DNA of 5,493 nucleotides from Hyphomicrobiales bacterium (GCA_021775795.1 JAJFHB010000075.1:1-5493), one strand, 5' to 3'. Numbered from the stretch's first letter, positions 1 through 5,493 are shown. Notes: generated by a model from the letters alone, not told the origin. Numbers and translations: made by a program.

Positions 1-160
1 GGAAGTCCAGTCGAAATGAACAGAATTTGCCGATGATCCAGACCGTCAAATCAGGGAGAGTTTCGCCAAATGGTTCCGGTCTCTGGTGCGATAGAAAATA
101 ATTTAGACCGAAAATATCTTGATAAATCAGAGGCTTAGAGGGCGCGATGCTGTTTGCATA

Positions 161-190
161 CCGTGAGTTTGAATCCCACTCGCTCCGCCA
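161..190 (+). pseudogene. tRNA-Ser 3'-end fragment (possible attachment-site scar)
   Basis: The 30 bases read like the 3' end of a bacterial serine tRNA. There is a T-loop of form TTTGAAT (163-177 with its stem), an acceptor 3' strand TCGCTCC at 180-186, discriminator G at 187 and encoded CCA at 188-190. Against the usual alphaproteobacterial tRNA-Ser 3' end as I remember it, about three bases differ, including the normally invariant C of the TTC loop, and one T-stem pair is broken (A166 against C176). I find no normal cloverleaf directly upstream: a GGAGCGA-like 5' acceptor strand is missing at the expected distance of about 90 nt. It is therefore a fragment or decayed gene, not a working tRNA. 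Such fragments typically mark where an integrase inserted an element into a tRNA gene. That origin is inference, since no second copy and no integrase lie in the window. Confidence 0.6.
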
Positions 191-396
191 TTAAGTCTTT
201 GTTTTTAGATAGTTTTCAGAGATTTTAGAAGTCCGGGTCAATTTTCCCGGAGTTCTGCGGCCTTTGTCGCTGTGTGAGTTTTGAAGTCGAACCGGAGACT
301 CCAATTAAGGGGAGATTTCAGCCACATTTTGCGGCTCAGTCTCCGTCGCCATTTTCGTCGGTTCGCTTTCGGGGGCGGCTAAGGGCTTTAGCCTAG
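191..396. other. Non-coding segment rich in inverted repeats
   Basis: There is no credible reading frame here. The first part (191-230) is AT-rich and lies directly after the tRNA-Ser fragment, as att-site flanks often do. Three inverted repeats follow. The first is 227-256, an imperfect 12-bp stem (CCGGG/CCCGG core, AGAA/TTCT base) with an 8-nt loop. The second is nested, 288-365. The third is 377-393, GGCTAA/TTAGCC around a 5-nt loop. None is followed by a T-run on either strand, so they do not look like intrinsic terminators. They may form a structured RNA, recombinase binding sites, or neither. Confidence 0.4.
288..365 (+). other. Nested inverted repeat, candidate structured RNA or DNA
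   Basis: The outer arms are CGAACCG (288-294) and CGGTTCG (359-365). The middle arms are CGGAGACT (293-300) and AGTCTCCG (338-345), eight perfect pairs. The inner arms are AGCC (320-323) and GGCT (333-336). Outer and middle arms overlap by one or two bases but can stack as 5 + 8 pairs, with bases 346-360 bulged on the 3' side. This is more pairing than expected by chance in 78 nt, though no folding energy was computed. I do not recognise a known RNA family, and no promoter or terminator frames it clearly. Confidence 0.3.
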
Positions 397-690
397 GTCG
401 AACATCGCCTCTTGTTCCGACCAGGCGATCGGGAGTTCGCTATTCTTGGTGAACGCTTCGACGGTCAGGTCCGCCGGCTCAAAGTGCCGAAAATGATCGA
501 CGGTGAAATTGAGCCCATCCCCGGTAAAAAGAAGGGCAAGAACGTCGTCATCCGCAATTCTCAATATTGGATTGCCTCTGACATTACTGTGGCACGCGCC
601 AACAGAAGTAAGTTCCGCGCCTTTGGCCGAAACTGGGATTTCAAGGGATTGAGCGCCGAAATCTGTGAGTTGGATTGGTCTGGCCCCTGA
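397..690 (+). CDS. Small hypothetical protein or gene remnant
   Basis: An open frame runs from just after a TAG at 394 to the TGA at 688-690, 92 residues if it starts at the TTG at 412. No start is well supported. TTG 412 lacks a Shine-Dalgarno, and so do the internal GTG at 484 and ATG at 493. The product would be basic and soluble, with no signal peptide or membrane segment. A lysine-rich patch (PGKKKGKN) is followed by NSQYWIAS and an aromatic/basic C-terminal part (SKFRAFGRNWDF). I recognise no family. The segments look protein-like, so this may be the 3' part of a larger gene that lost its beginning, which would fit the nearby tRNA fragment and disturbed non-coding DNA. It converges on the GST gene, whose stop is 47 bp away. 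It may also be chance. Confidence 0.35.
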   Translation, partial: VEHRLLFRPGDREFAILGERFDGQVRRLKVPKMIDGEIEPIPGKKKGKNVVIRNSQYWIASDITVARANRSKFRAFGRNWDFKGLSAEICELDWSGP

Positions 691-737
691 TCCTTGGAGC
701 AGTAAGCCAAATACAATCCTTTGACGCCTGAGTTACT

Positions 738-1346
738 TCAGACCGCTGTTGCAACCATGGACGGGCGTTCGCTGAATTTTGCATGCCATGCTGCAAGATC
801 CGCTCGTCCAGTTCGCCAGTCAACATCGGGATATCTGAAGTCGATGTAAGACAGCACAACCGCTGCTGCAATCGAGCCCAGGGTCACCTGGTCCAGATCC
901 TTTCGCCAGGGGCCGGCGAGTGCGTCAAACACATCTTCAAATCTCTGCATCTGGCGGGTAACCAGTTCAGGCCAACGGAGATGTTCCGGACGCAAGCCCA
1001 CTTCGTAGCGGGTTTGGACGGCTCCATCCGCAAGCCCCTGACCAAGAGCCTGCAGCGTCAGAATGCGCCATCGCGCATCCCCGGCTGACGGCAGAAGCTC
1101 TTTGTTTCCAGACTTGTCGGCCAGCCATTCGCAGATCACGCGGGAATCATACAAAGTTGCCCCGTCATCGAGCACGAGTGCTGGAATGCGGCCGAGAGGA
1201 TTATCACTGGCAACAGCTTCATGCACATCCATCGGAACGAAAGTACCAACGTCAACCTTCTCAATCTGATCAGCAAGTCCGCATTCATGTGCGGTGACCA
1301 TAACCATCCTGACGAAGGGAGAAGCAGCAGCGTGATGCAATTTCAT
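738..1346 (-). CDS. Glutathione S-transferase family protein, YibF-like
   Basis: The 202-residue product has the two-domain cytosolic GST layout. The thioredoxin-like N-terminal domain spans about residues 1-78 and the all-helical C-terminal domain about 88-200. Visible family marks are SPFVR at 9-13, with Ser9 the likely glutathione-activating residue; NPLGRIPAL at 49-57, with the cis-proline Pro55; and YDSRVI at 66-71, where Asp67-Ser68 normally hold the glutamyl end of glutathione. The helical segment 155-170 ending in YIDFR matches E. coli YibF as I recall it. The usual Asp of the helix-6 N-cap (S/T-x-x-D) appears as Ser158, a small deviation. Such proteins bind glutathione in the cytoplasm and may conjugate or reduce electrophiles and peroxides; the substrate is unknown. 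The ATG start has a weak AGAAAGAG Shine-Dalgarno 10 nt upstream. The gene lies 51 bp after the amine oxidase on the same strand with no hairpin between, so co-transcription is likely. Confidence 0.93.
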   Translation of the reverse strand: MKLHHAAASPFVRMVMVTAHECGLADQIEKVDVGTFVPMDVHEAVASDNPLGRIPALVLDDGATLYDSRVICEWLADKSGNKELLPSAGDARWRILTLQALGQGLADGAVQTRYEVGLRPEHLRWPELVTRQMQRFEDVFDALAGPWRKDLDQVTLGSIAAAVVLSYIDFRYPDVDWRTGRADLAAWHAKFSERPSMVATAV

Positions 1347-1397
1347 GATGTGATTGCTCTTTCTGGAAATTCTTCAGTTAATGCTCTTGCGGAGCTA

Positions 1398-3383
1398 TCA
1401 GCCATCTGTGTCGGCAAACTCCGGGGCAAGGTCAATGGCTGGATTCCGCGTAAAAAAGTTTACAGGTCTGAGTGTGAATTCATGCCATCTGGTAGGCAAC
1501 ACCGGCCAGTCCTCGGCCCGCGTAATGTGATTGAAACCGACCGTGTACCACAAGACCAGATCCTCATCCAAGACATCTGCCTGATCTGCAACAAACTCCG
1601 GGACACCGCCGGTAAACTCTTCCTGATTGAGATATGTCCCCGCGGCATAACGCTGACTGTCATCATGCTTCGAGACCCAGAGTTGTTGGGCTGAGAACGC
1701 TGCCCGGTCTTGCGGACGATCAACTGCCATCATCCGCGATACCACTCGATGGCCGCCGACGATTTCATAGCTCGGCATGTGCCCAAGCCCCGTGGTCTCG
1801 GCTCGATTGACGATCCTCCAGGCACCGGGCCCCTCAGCGTAGCTGTCAGCGCCACCTTCATTCTCTATCGCCTCCGTTTCGATGATCCAGAGGCTTCGGC
1901 GGGCAGAGCCTTCCGGCAACTGGCGCATCGCTATGCTGTCGCGGACGAGCGTGTTGTTGGAGCCATCGACATCAAGATCAAGCCGGAAGGAGAAATAATG
2001 GTCGTGATAGACAGCTACAGTATGGGGTGCCACCAGCGCACCAAACCGCGTATCGGCCGCAGCGGTTGCATCCGACATATGCGATGTTTCAACTGCCTTC
2101 ACAGCATCCACACCGGTCGCCCCCAGCCGCACCATGATGTTGCCGTGCAGCGTGAACACATAGTCTATGACATAGTCGTAGTTGCCGATCGTGGGGATCA
2201 TCCGCACAACAAGTTCGACATTCGTCCTTGAGTTGGCCTGTTGCGAACCCGGATCATAGTGCCGCCAGGACGGGTCCGCCGTATTCCGCTCAAACACACA
2301 AATTGCCCGGTCAACTTTGAACAGGCCGCCCATGTCGCTGGGTATGATGGCTGGAAAATAAGCGGAATGTTCCGGGCAATCCTGGCCGACCCGTAAGGGC
2401 GACGCGAGATAGCCAAGACCAAACTCACCCACGTCCATGAAGGTGCGGTACGACCAATTGGGATCAGGGTCCATATACGGAACCGTCATTTCGGAAAGTG
2501 CCATCTGATAGGCGATGTAGCGGTGTGAGCCATCATCATTGTAGCGAACAAGAGAGATCACCGGACCTTCTCGCCGTTCAACACGCAAATGGAACGACCA
2601 ATTCTGCCAATAGATGTATCCGCCATTGACCCTGAAGTTGGCACCGCCCGGGCTCAAATTCTCAACCGGGTTCATCGGGTCGCGCGTTTCAACGTCCACG
2701 AATGTGGTCGGATCTGAAGAAATCTCCACAACACCGGTGTCCGTGACAGACAACACGACTTTCTGATCAACATCGACAATCGCAGTCAGGCCTTCCAGCG
2801 GCAGGCCATAGACGGAATCTGTCACGTCTTTGCCGTAACAAGGCACGCGGAAAATGCGACGGCCGTAATATTCAGGTTCTGCGAGATACCCCGCAGTTGT
2901 CGGTGCACAGTGGACCTGCTCAAAATCTGTTATGCCCCGCCGTCTGATAGCTTCCTGCCAGCGCGCATCAGCCTTCACAAGATCAGCCGCAGCGCGGGCT
3001 TCCACGGTTGTTACGCTCGGTTGTGCACCTTCTATCTCGACGTTGGAAATGACGGTTCCGGTTGTAAGATCAACGTGCGCTTCAAATGTCCGGCCTGACG
3101 TGCGCGTGATGGCGGTCGCTGCCCGGGGAAACGGGGTTCCGGGGTACCAGGAAATCACAAATGCCTTCGGCGGCTCCCGCAGAGAGATCATTGGATAGAC
3201 GGTGGTCTCGTTGACGAGGTTGGACGCCGTCAGCAATTCGACGGTCCTCAACACTTCCTCGATTGTGAGAGCGTCGAGCGGATGTGTAGCCTGAACGCTT
3301 TGCGCCGACAGTTTTTCAACTGAAGACAGCAGCAGCGAGAACAGTGAAACAATTATGACGGATAAGGTGAATGTGCGCCGCAT
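1398..3383 (-). CDS. Exported copper amine oxidase (primary-amine oxidase, TPQ cofactor)
   Basis: This enzyme oxidatively deaminates primary amines to aldehyde, releasing NH3 and H2O2 (EC 1.4.3.21 class). With the ATG start there are 661 residues. A signal peptide (MRRTF, hydrophobic 5-22, cleavage probably after LSA at 27) sends it to the periplasm. The N2 domain begins near HPLDALT (34), N3 lies at about 125-225, and the catalytic beta-sandwich runs from about 245 to the end. Active-site residues are all present: catalytic base Asp317 in MDVGEFG, TPQ precursor Tyr402 in NYDY, and copper ligands His460 and His462 (HDH) and His619. Spacings match the family (Tyr to first His is 58, as in E. 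coli TynA). It lacks TynA's extra N-terminal D1 domain. Cys336/Cys362 sit at the family's disulfide spacing, and Cys159/Cys182 may be a second pair. C-terminal motifs (DLDVDG, LRPVNFF) resemble plant and animal enzymes. A GTG at 3431 could start a 677-residue form, but this buries the signal peptide behind 16 extra residues. GGGA 10 nt before the ATG is a fair ribosome site. The substrate is unknown. Confidence 0.95.
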   Translation of the reverse strand: MRRTFTLSVIIVSLFSLLLSSVEKLSAQSVQATHPLDALTIEEVLRTVELLTASNLVNETTVYPMISLREPPKAFVISWYPGTPFPRAATAITRTSGRTFEAHVDLTTGTVISNVEIEGAQPSVTTVEARAAADLVKADARWQEAIRRRGITDFEQVHCAPTTAGYLAEPEYYGRRIFRVPCYGKDVTDSVYGLPLEGLTAIVDVDQKVVLSVTDTGVVEISSDPTTFVDVETRDPMNPVENLSPGGANFRVNGGYIYWQNWSFHLRVERREGPVISLVRYNDDGSHRYIAYQMALSEMTVPYMDPDPNWSYRTFMDVGEFGLGYLASPLRVGQDCPEHSAYFPAIIPSDMGGLFKVDRAICVFERNTADPSWRHYDPGSQQANSRTNVELVVRMIPTIGNYDYVIDYVFTLHGNIMVRLGATGVDAVKAVETSHMSDATAAADTRFGALVAPHTVAVYHDHYFSFRLDLDVDGSNNTLVRDSIAMRQLPEGSARRSLWIIETEAIENEGGADSYAEGPGAWRIVNRAETTGLGHMPSYEIVGGHRVVSRMMAVDRPQDRAAFSAQQLWVSKHDDSQRYAAGTYLNQEEFTGGVPEFVADQADVLDEDLVLWYTVGFNHITRAEDWPVLPTRWHEFTLRPVNFFTRNPAIDLAPEFADTDG

Positions 3384-3440
3384 GGCAATCTGGTCCCGTG
3401 CTTGATGGTCCCTTACGTGGCCTGAATGCACTTTGACCTG

Positions 3441-3448
3441 ATTCTATA
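3441..3448 (-). promoter_or_regulatory. Possible -10 element for the amine oxidase gene
   Basis: On the minus strand this reads TATAGAAT, close to a sigma70-type -10 box, in the gap between the peroxiredoxin terminator and the amine oxidase. Transcription would begin near 3436 and give a leader of about 50 nt to the ATG at 3383, but only about 5 nt to the GTG at 3431. That favours the ATG start. No good -35 box is seen at the right distance; the upstream sequence is GC-rich. Confidence 0.25.
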
Positions 3449-3482
3449 CTTGCCGTCGCGCGGCGCCGGGACGCATGGCAAC

Positions 3483-3511
3483 AAAAAAACCCCGGCAACA
3501 GGCCGGGGTTT
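3483..3511 (-). terminator. Intrinsic terminator of the peroxiredoxin gene
   Basis: A 10-bp perfect stem (3487-3496 paired with 3502-3511, core CCCCGGC/GCCGGGG) has a 5-nt loop. On the minus strand it runs directly into seven T residues (3489 down to 3483). It begins 26 bp past the peroxiredoxin stop. It should end that transcript before the amine oxidase, so the amine oxidase needs its own promoter. The plus strand has only three T after the stem, so it is probably one-directional. Confidence 0.9.
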
Positions 3512-3537
3512 GTTCAAGTTTGCCGGTAGAAGATCGG

Positions 3538-4197
3538 CTATTTTGGTTGCGGCACAAACCGGATATAGGGTTTTGGTGCCCGCCATCCATCCGGATATTT
3601 TTCTCGTGCTGCCTCATCATTCACTGCCGGCACGATAATCACTTCGTCACCCTGCTGCCAGTTGGCCGGCGTCGCAACCTGATGCTTGGCTGTTAGCTGA
3701 AGTGAATCAACCACGCGCAGTATTTCATCAAAATTCCGGCCCGTGCTCATCGGGTAAGTCATGGTCATTTTGATCTTTTTGTCCGGCCCGATGATGATCA
3801 CATTTCGAACTGTCTGGTTGTCTACCGGGGTACGGCCCTCTGAGGTGTCGCCCGCATCAGCAGGAAGCATCTGATAGAGCTTCGCCACAGCAAGATTGTT
3901 GTCGCCGATCAGTGGATAATTTGGCGTGTGGCCGGTGACATCCGCAATATCCTGCTTCCAGCGCTCATGATCCGATACCGGATCGACGCTCAGGCCCAGA
4001 ATTTTTACGCCACGAGCAGCAAACTCTTCCTGCTTGCCGGCCATATATCCAAGTTCGGTCGTGCAGACCGGCGTAAAATCCTTGGGGTGTGAAAACAAGA
4101 TGGCCCAGCCATCACCAATCCAGTCATGAAAACTGATTTCACCAGCGGTTGTGTTTGCCTTGAAATCCGGTGCGGTATCTCCAATCAACAGGCTCAT
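3538..4197 (-). CDS. 1-Cys peroxiredoxin, Prx6 subfamily
   Basis: This is a thiol peroxidase that reduces H2O2, organic peroxides and possibly peroxynitrite in the cytoplasm. The 219-residue length is typical of the Prx6 group. The universal PxxxTxxC motif is Pro38, Thr42, Cys45 (HPKDFTPVC), with Cys45 the peroxidatic residue. The second active-site arginine is Arg131 in the TVRNV stretch. The subfamily hallmark YPMSTGRNFDEILRVV follows at 148-163, then the long Prx6 C-terminal extension (about 170-219). Cys45 is the only cysteine, so there is no internal resolving cysteine and an outside thiol must recycle the enzyme. There is no signal peptide. The ATG start is fixed by a very strong Shine-Dalgarno (GAGGAGGT) 6 nt upstream, which suggests high expression. 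It has its own terminator, lies upstream of the amine oxidase on the same strand and is divergent from the kbp-like gene. No OxyR-type site was recognised. Confidence 0.96.
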   Translation of the reverse strand: MSLLIGDTAPDFKANTTAGEISFHDWIGDGWAILFSHPKDFTPVCTTELGYMAGKQEEFAARGVKILGLSVDPVSDHERWKQDIADVTGHTPNYPLIGDNNLAVAKLYQMLPADAGDTSEGRTPVDNQTVRNVIIIGPDKKIKMTMTYPMSTGRNFDEILRVVDSLQLTAKHQVATPANWQQGDEVIIVPAVNDEAAREKYPDGWRAPKPYIRFVPQPK

Positions 4198-4203
4198 TCT
4201 CTT

Positions 4204-4211
4204 ACCTCCTC
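4204..4211 (-). promoter_or_regulatory. Strong ribosome binding site of the peroxiredoxin
   Basis: The minus strand reads GAGGAGGT, a near-perfect anti-SD match, 6 nt before the ATG at 4197. It fixes the start and suggests efficient translation. Confidence 0.85.
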
Positions 4212-4309
4212 GTTATGCACATCCAATGTTGAATGCGCCTGCAATCTCTACAAATCCCGGAGCCGGCATTCGAACAGTCCAATAGTGGCCCGGGAAACAC
4301 TCATAACAT

Positions 4310-4328
4310 GCGCGTGCTTGAAACGCGC
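4310..4328. promoter_or_regulatory. Palindrome in the divergent intergenic region
   Basis: GCGCGT (4310-4315) and ACGCGC (4323-4328) form a perfect 6-bp inverted repeat around a 7-nt spacer. It lies in the 196-bp gap between the peroxiredoxin (minus) and the LysM gene (plus), 66 nt before the LysM start. It overlaps a possible -35 box TTGAAA (4318-4323) for the plus-strand gene, whose -10 is unclear (AACATA at a 17-nt spacing). A dimeric regulator could bind here, but no regulator family is assigned. Confidence 0.3.
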
Positions 4329-4380
4329 CTTTAATGTATCAACATATGGGGAGTGGAATAAAATTTTCATCAGCTTATTT

Positions 4381-4385
4381 GGGAG
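4381..4385 (+). promoter_or_regulatory. Ribosome binding site of the LysM gene
   Basis: GGGAG sits 8 nt before the ATG at 4394. The in-frame ATGs at 4334 and 4346 have no Shine-Dalgarno. This and the family's N-terminus MGLF select 4394. Confidence 0.7.
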
Positions 4386-4393
4386 ACGTAGGA

Positions 4394-4843
4394 ATGGGAC
4401 TGTTTGACTTCATTAGAGATGCGGGAAAAGCACTCGGCATCGGCGGTGACGATGAAGCACCATCAGCAGAAGCTCTACAGGAAGAGTTGAATTCACACGA
4501 TCTTGGTACCGAAGGTGTAACCGTTGAAATTGACGGCGACAAAGCGGTAGTCAAGGGCGAAGTCGAAAACCAGGATATCTTCGAACGGATGGTCGTCGCA
4601 GTCGGAAACACACTTGGTATATCTCAAGTCGAGACCGATGTTGCAGTCGGTGACGATGAACGGGAACCTGTGTTTCACACCGTGGAGCGGGGCGATACAT
4701 TGTGGGCGATTGCCAGTACCCACTACGGCAATGGCAGCAAGTACAACGCAATATTCGAAGCAAATACGCCAATGCTCTCCCATCCGGACAAAATTTATCC
4801 GGGGCAGGTGCTGCGCATTCCCGCGCTGGGCGAAGAAGCCTAA
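4394..4843 (+). CDS. kbp: BON-LysM domain protein, Kbp (YgaU) family
   Basis: The 149-residue product matches E. coli Kbp/YgaU along its whole length as I recall it, including the opening MGLFDFIRDAG (MGLFNFVKDAG in E. coli) and the ending YPGQVLRIP. The BON domain covers about residues 24-84 (GDKAVVKGEV, then VVAVGNTLGI). The LysM domain covers about 94-143, from FHTVERGDTLW to the IYPGQVLRIP end. E. coli Kbp is a cytoplasmic K+-binding protein tied to osmotic and stationary-phase stress. LysM usually binds peptidoglycan, but no signal peptide is present here, so a cytoplasmic role like that of Kbp is more likely. The linker between helix 1 and the BON domain (about 15-30) is acidic and differs from E. 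coli. The longer frame from 4334 would add 20 residues absent from the family. It stands alone, divergent from the peroxiredoxin. Potassium binding here is inferred from homology. Confidence 0.93.
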   Translation: MGLFDFIRDAGKALGIGGDDEAPSAEALQEELNSHDLGTEGVTVEIDGDKAVVKGEVENQDIFERMVVAVGNTLGISQVETDVAVGDDEREPVFHTVERGDTLWAIASTHYGNGSKYNAIFEANTPMLSHPDKIYPGQVLRIPALGEEA

Positions 4844-4874
4844 GTGCTGAATTGATTTAGCCGACAATATCGAT

Positions 4875-4908
4875 TGTGCCGACTTGCCGTTTGAGGCTGG
4901 TCGGCACA
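4875..4908. repeat. Perfect 9-bp inverted repeat after the kbp-like gene
   Basis: TGTGCCGAC (4875-4883) and GTCGGCACA (4900-4908) enclose a 16-nt loop that can itself pair GCC with GGC (4886-4888 with 4895-4897). It begins 31 bp after the kbp stop and ends 49 bp before the methyltransferase start. Downstream on the plus strand comes GAAAAAC, with no T-run. It could be a non-canonical terminator, an mRNA 3'-end stabiliser, a leader element of the next gene or an operator. A single copy is seen in the window. Confidence 0.45.
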
Positions 4909-4957
4909 GAAAAACTCACACTTGAATGCTCAATTCCATAACGGACCACCCCATAGG

Positions 4958-5493
4958 ATGCTCTCCAACCGCTTTTTGCCCAGGCGCAAAAGGGCGTTCG
5001 TTGCCGAAGTGAGTGCTTTGTTGGCTGATGACTACGATCTCTGCGTATCCTCGCAGGAGCAGAAAGAAGTCATAGAGCTGGCGAAAACTCTGGAGCAAGC
5101 CGGCGAGATCTCCCACGCACAACTGGCGCAGGATCTTTGGGCTCTGACCCGGACAGGACGCAAACGCAACGGCTATTTTGTCGAGTTTGGTGCCGGCAAC
5201 GGAGTCGAGATATCGAACACTTACCTGCTGGAAACCGAGTTCGGGTGGAACGGTATCTGTGCCGAGCCAGTCCCGGAAGAGTTCCAACTACTCAAGCGAT
5301 CGCGCATATGCCATTGCGATAACCGCTGCGTTTGGTCTGAAACAGATGCAATAGTGGATTTCGGTGTCACAGAAGACCACCATCTTTCCACCATGAGGCA
5401 GTACGCGGACACGGATTTTCACGCTGAAAGGCGGGCTACGGCGAAATTTGTGAAGGTGGCAACGGTAACCCTGCAGGATCTACTTGCGGAGTA
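4958..5493 (+). CDS. FkbM family SAM-dependent methyltransferase, 5' part
   Basis: An open frame starts at ATG 4958 and is still open at the window end, giving 178 full codons. Residues 53-61 (HAQLAQDLW) and 72-91, with GYFVEFGAGNG and SNTYLLE, form the characteristic FkbM entry into the Rossmann fold. VEFGAGNG (75-82) is the SAM-binding motif I. WNGICAEPVPE (97-107) carries the acidic residue after strand 2 (Glu103), and CVWSETDAIVDF (124-135) follows the family pattern. The last residues (VTLQDLLAE) match the conserved stretch before the C-terminal third, which is missing only because the window ends. FkbM proteins O-methylate sugars or small molecules, often in polysaccharide or secondary-metabolite loci; the substrate is unknown. 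The N-terminus is basic (NRFLPRRKR) with no signal peptide. The Shine-Dalgarno is poor, since AGG directly abuts the ATG. An in-frame TTG at 4922 is an alternative start, so the start is uncertain. Confidence 0.88.
   Translation, partial: MLSNRFLPRRKRAFVAEVSALLADDYDLCVSSQEQKEVIELAKTLEQAGEISHAQLAQDLWALTRTGRKRNGYFVEFGAGNGVEISNTYLLETEFGWNGICAEPVPEEFQLLKRSRICHCDNRCVWSETDAIVDFGVTEDHHLSTMRQYADTDFHAERRATAKFVKVATVTLQDLLAE

Noticed and set aside
1..411. CRISPR array or tandem repeats
   Set aside because: The repeats here are inverted, short and different from each other. There is no regular repeat-spacer pattern.
1221..1694. A 157-codon plus-strand open frame across the GST-oxidase junction
   Set aside because: It is antisense to the ends of two well-supported genes, with no ribosome site and low-complexity-like translation.
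1710..2231. A 173-codon plus-strand open frame
   Set aside because: It lies wholly antisense to the amine oxidase, inside its conserved catalytic domain, and its translation resembles no protein. It is a shadow frame.
3384..3431. GTG start adding 16 residues to the amine oxidase
   Set aside because: AGG lies near it, but the extra charged residues precede a complete signal peptide starting at ATG 3383, and the likely -10 box would leave almost no leader. It remains possible.
4334..4393. Upstream ATG extending the LysM protein by 20 residues
   Set aside because: It has no Shine-Dalgarno, and the extension is absent from Kbp/YgaU proteins. The ATG at 4394 has GGGAG 8 nt upstream.
4875..4915. 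Inverted repeat as a standard intrinsic terminator for kbp
   Set aside because: No T-run follows the stem on the plus strand, and the loop is long.
4916..5287. A 123-codon minus-strand open frame
   Set aside because: It is antisense to the FkbM methyltransferase, whose plus-strand frame carries clear SAM-binding motifs.

Overview
The window looks like chromosomal DNA of an alphaproteobacterium, possibly of the Hyphomicrobiales. This rests on moderate GC content and on protein types recognised from memory (Kbp/YgaU, Prx6-type peroxiredoxin, YibF-like GST, FkbM methyltransferase). The genus cannot be fixed from the sequence alone.

Layout. Positions 1-400 contain no convincing protein gene. 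They hold a 30-nt fragment matching the 3' end of a tRNA-Ser, including T-arm, acceptor strand, discriminator G and CCA (161-190). An AT-rich stretch follows, then a dense series of inverted repeats (227-393). This fits the scar or edge of an element integrated at a tRNA gene, but no integrase is visible. A weak small ORF (397-690, +) of unknown function follows.

Three genes then lie on the minus strand. In transcription order they are a 1-Cys peroxiredoxin (4197-3538) with a strong Shine-Dalgarno and its own intrinsic terminator, an exported copper (TPQ) amine oxidase (3383-1398), and a YibF-like glutathione S-transferase (1346-738). The last two are 51 bp apart with no terminator between them, so they are probably co-transcribed. 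Amine oxidase activity would release aldehyde, ammonia and H2O2. The peroxiredoxin reduces peroxides and the GST may conjugate electrophiles, so the cluster makes biochemical sense as amine use plus protection. That link is inference, and the oxidase (exported) and peroxiredoxin (cytoplasmic) should sit in different compartments.

Divergent from the peroxiredoxin, across a 196-bp intergenic region with a central palindrome, is a Kbp/YgaU-type BON-LysM protein gene (4394-4843, +). A 9-bp perfect inverted repeat follows it. The window then ends inside an FkbM-family methyltransferase gene (4958 to beyond 5493, +).

The most notable points are the amine oxidase, whose C-terminal motifs and disulfide spacing resemble eukaryotic (plant/animal) enzymes, and the unexplained structured segment next to the tRNA fragment. 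No defence system, CRISPR array, transposase or clearly new multi-gene system is visible.
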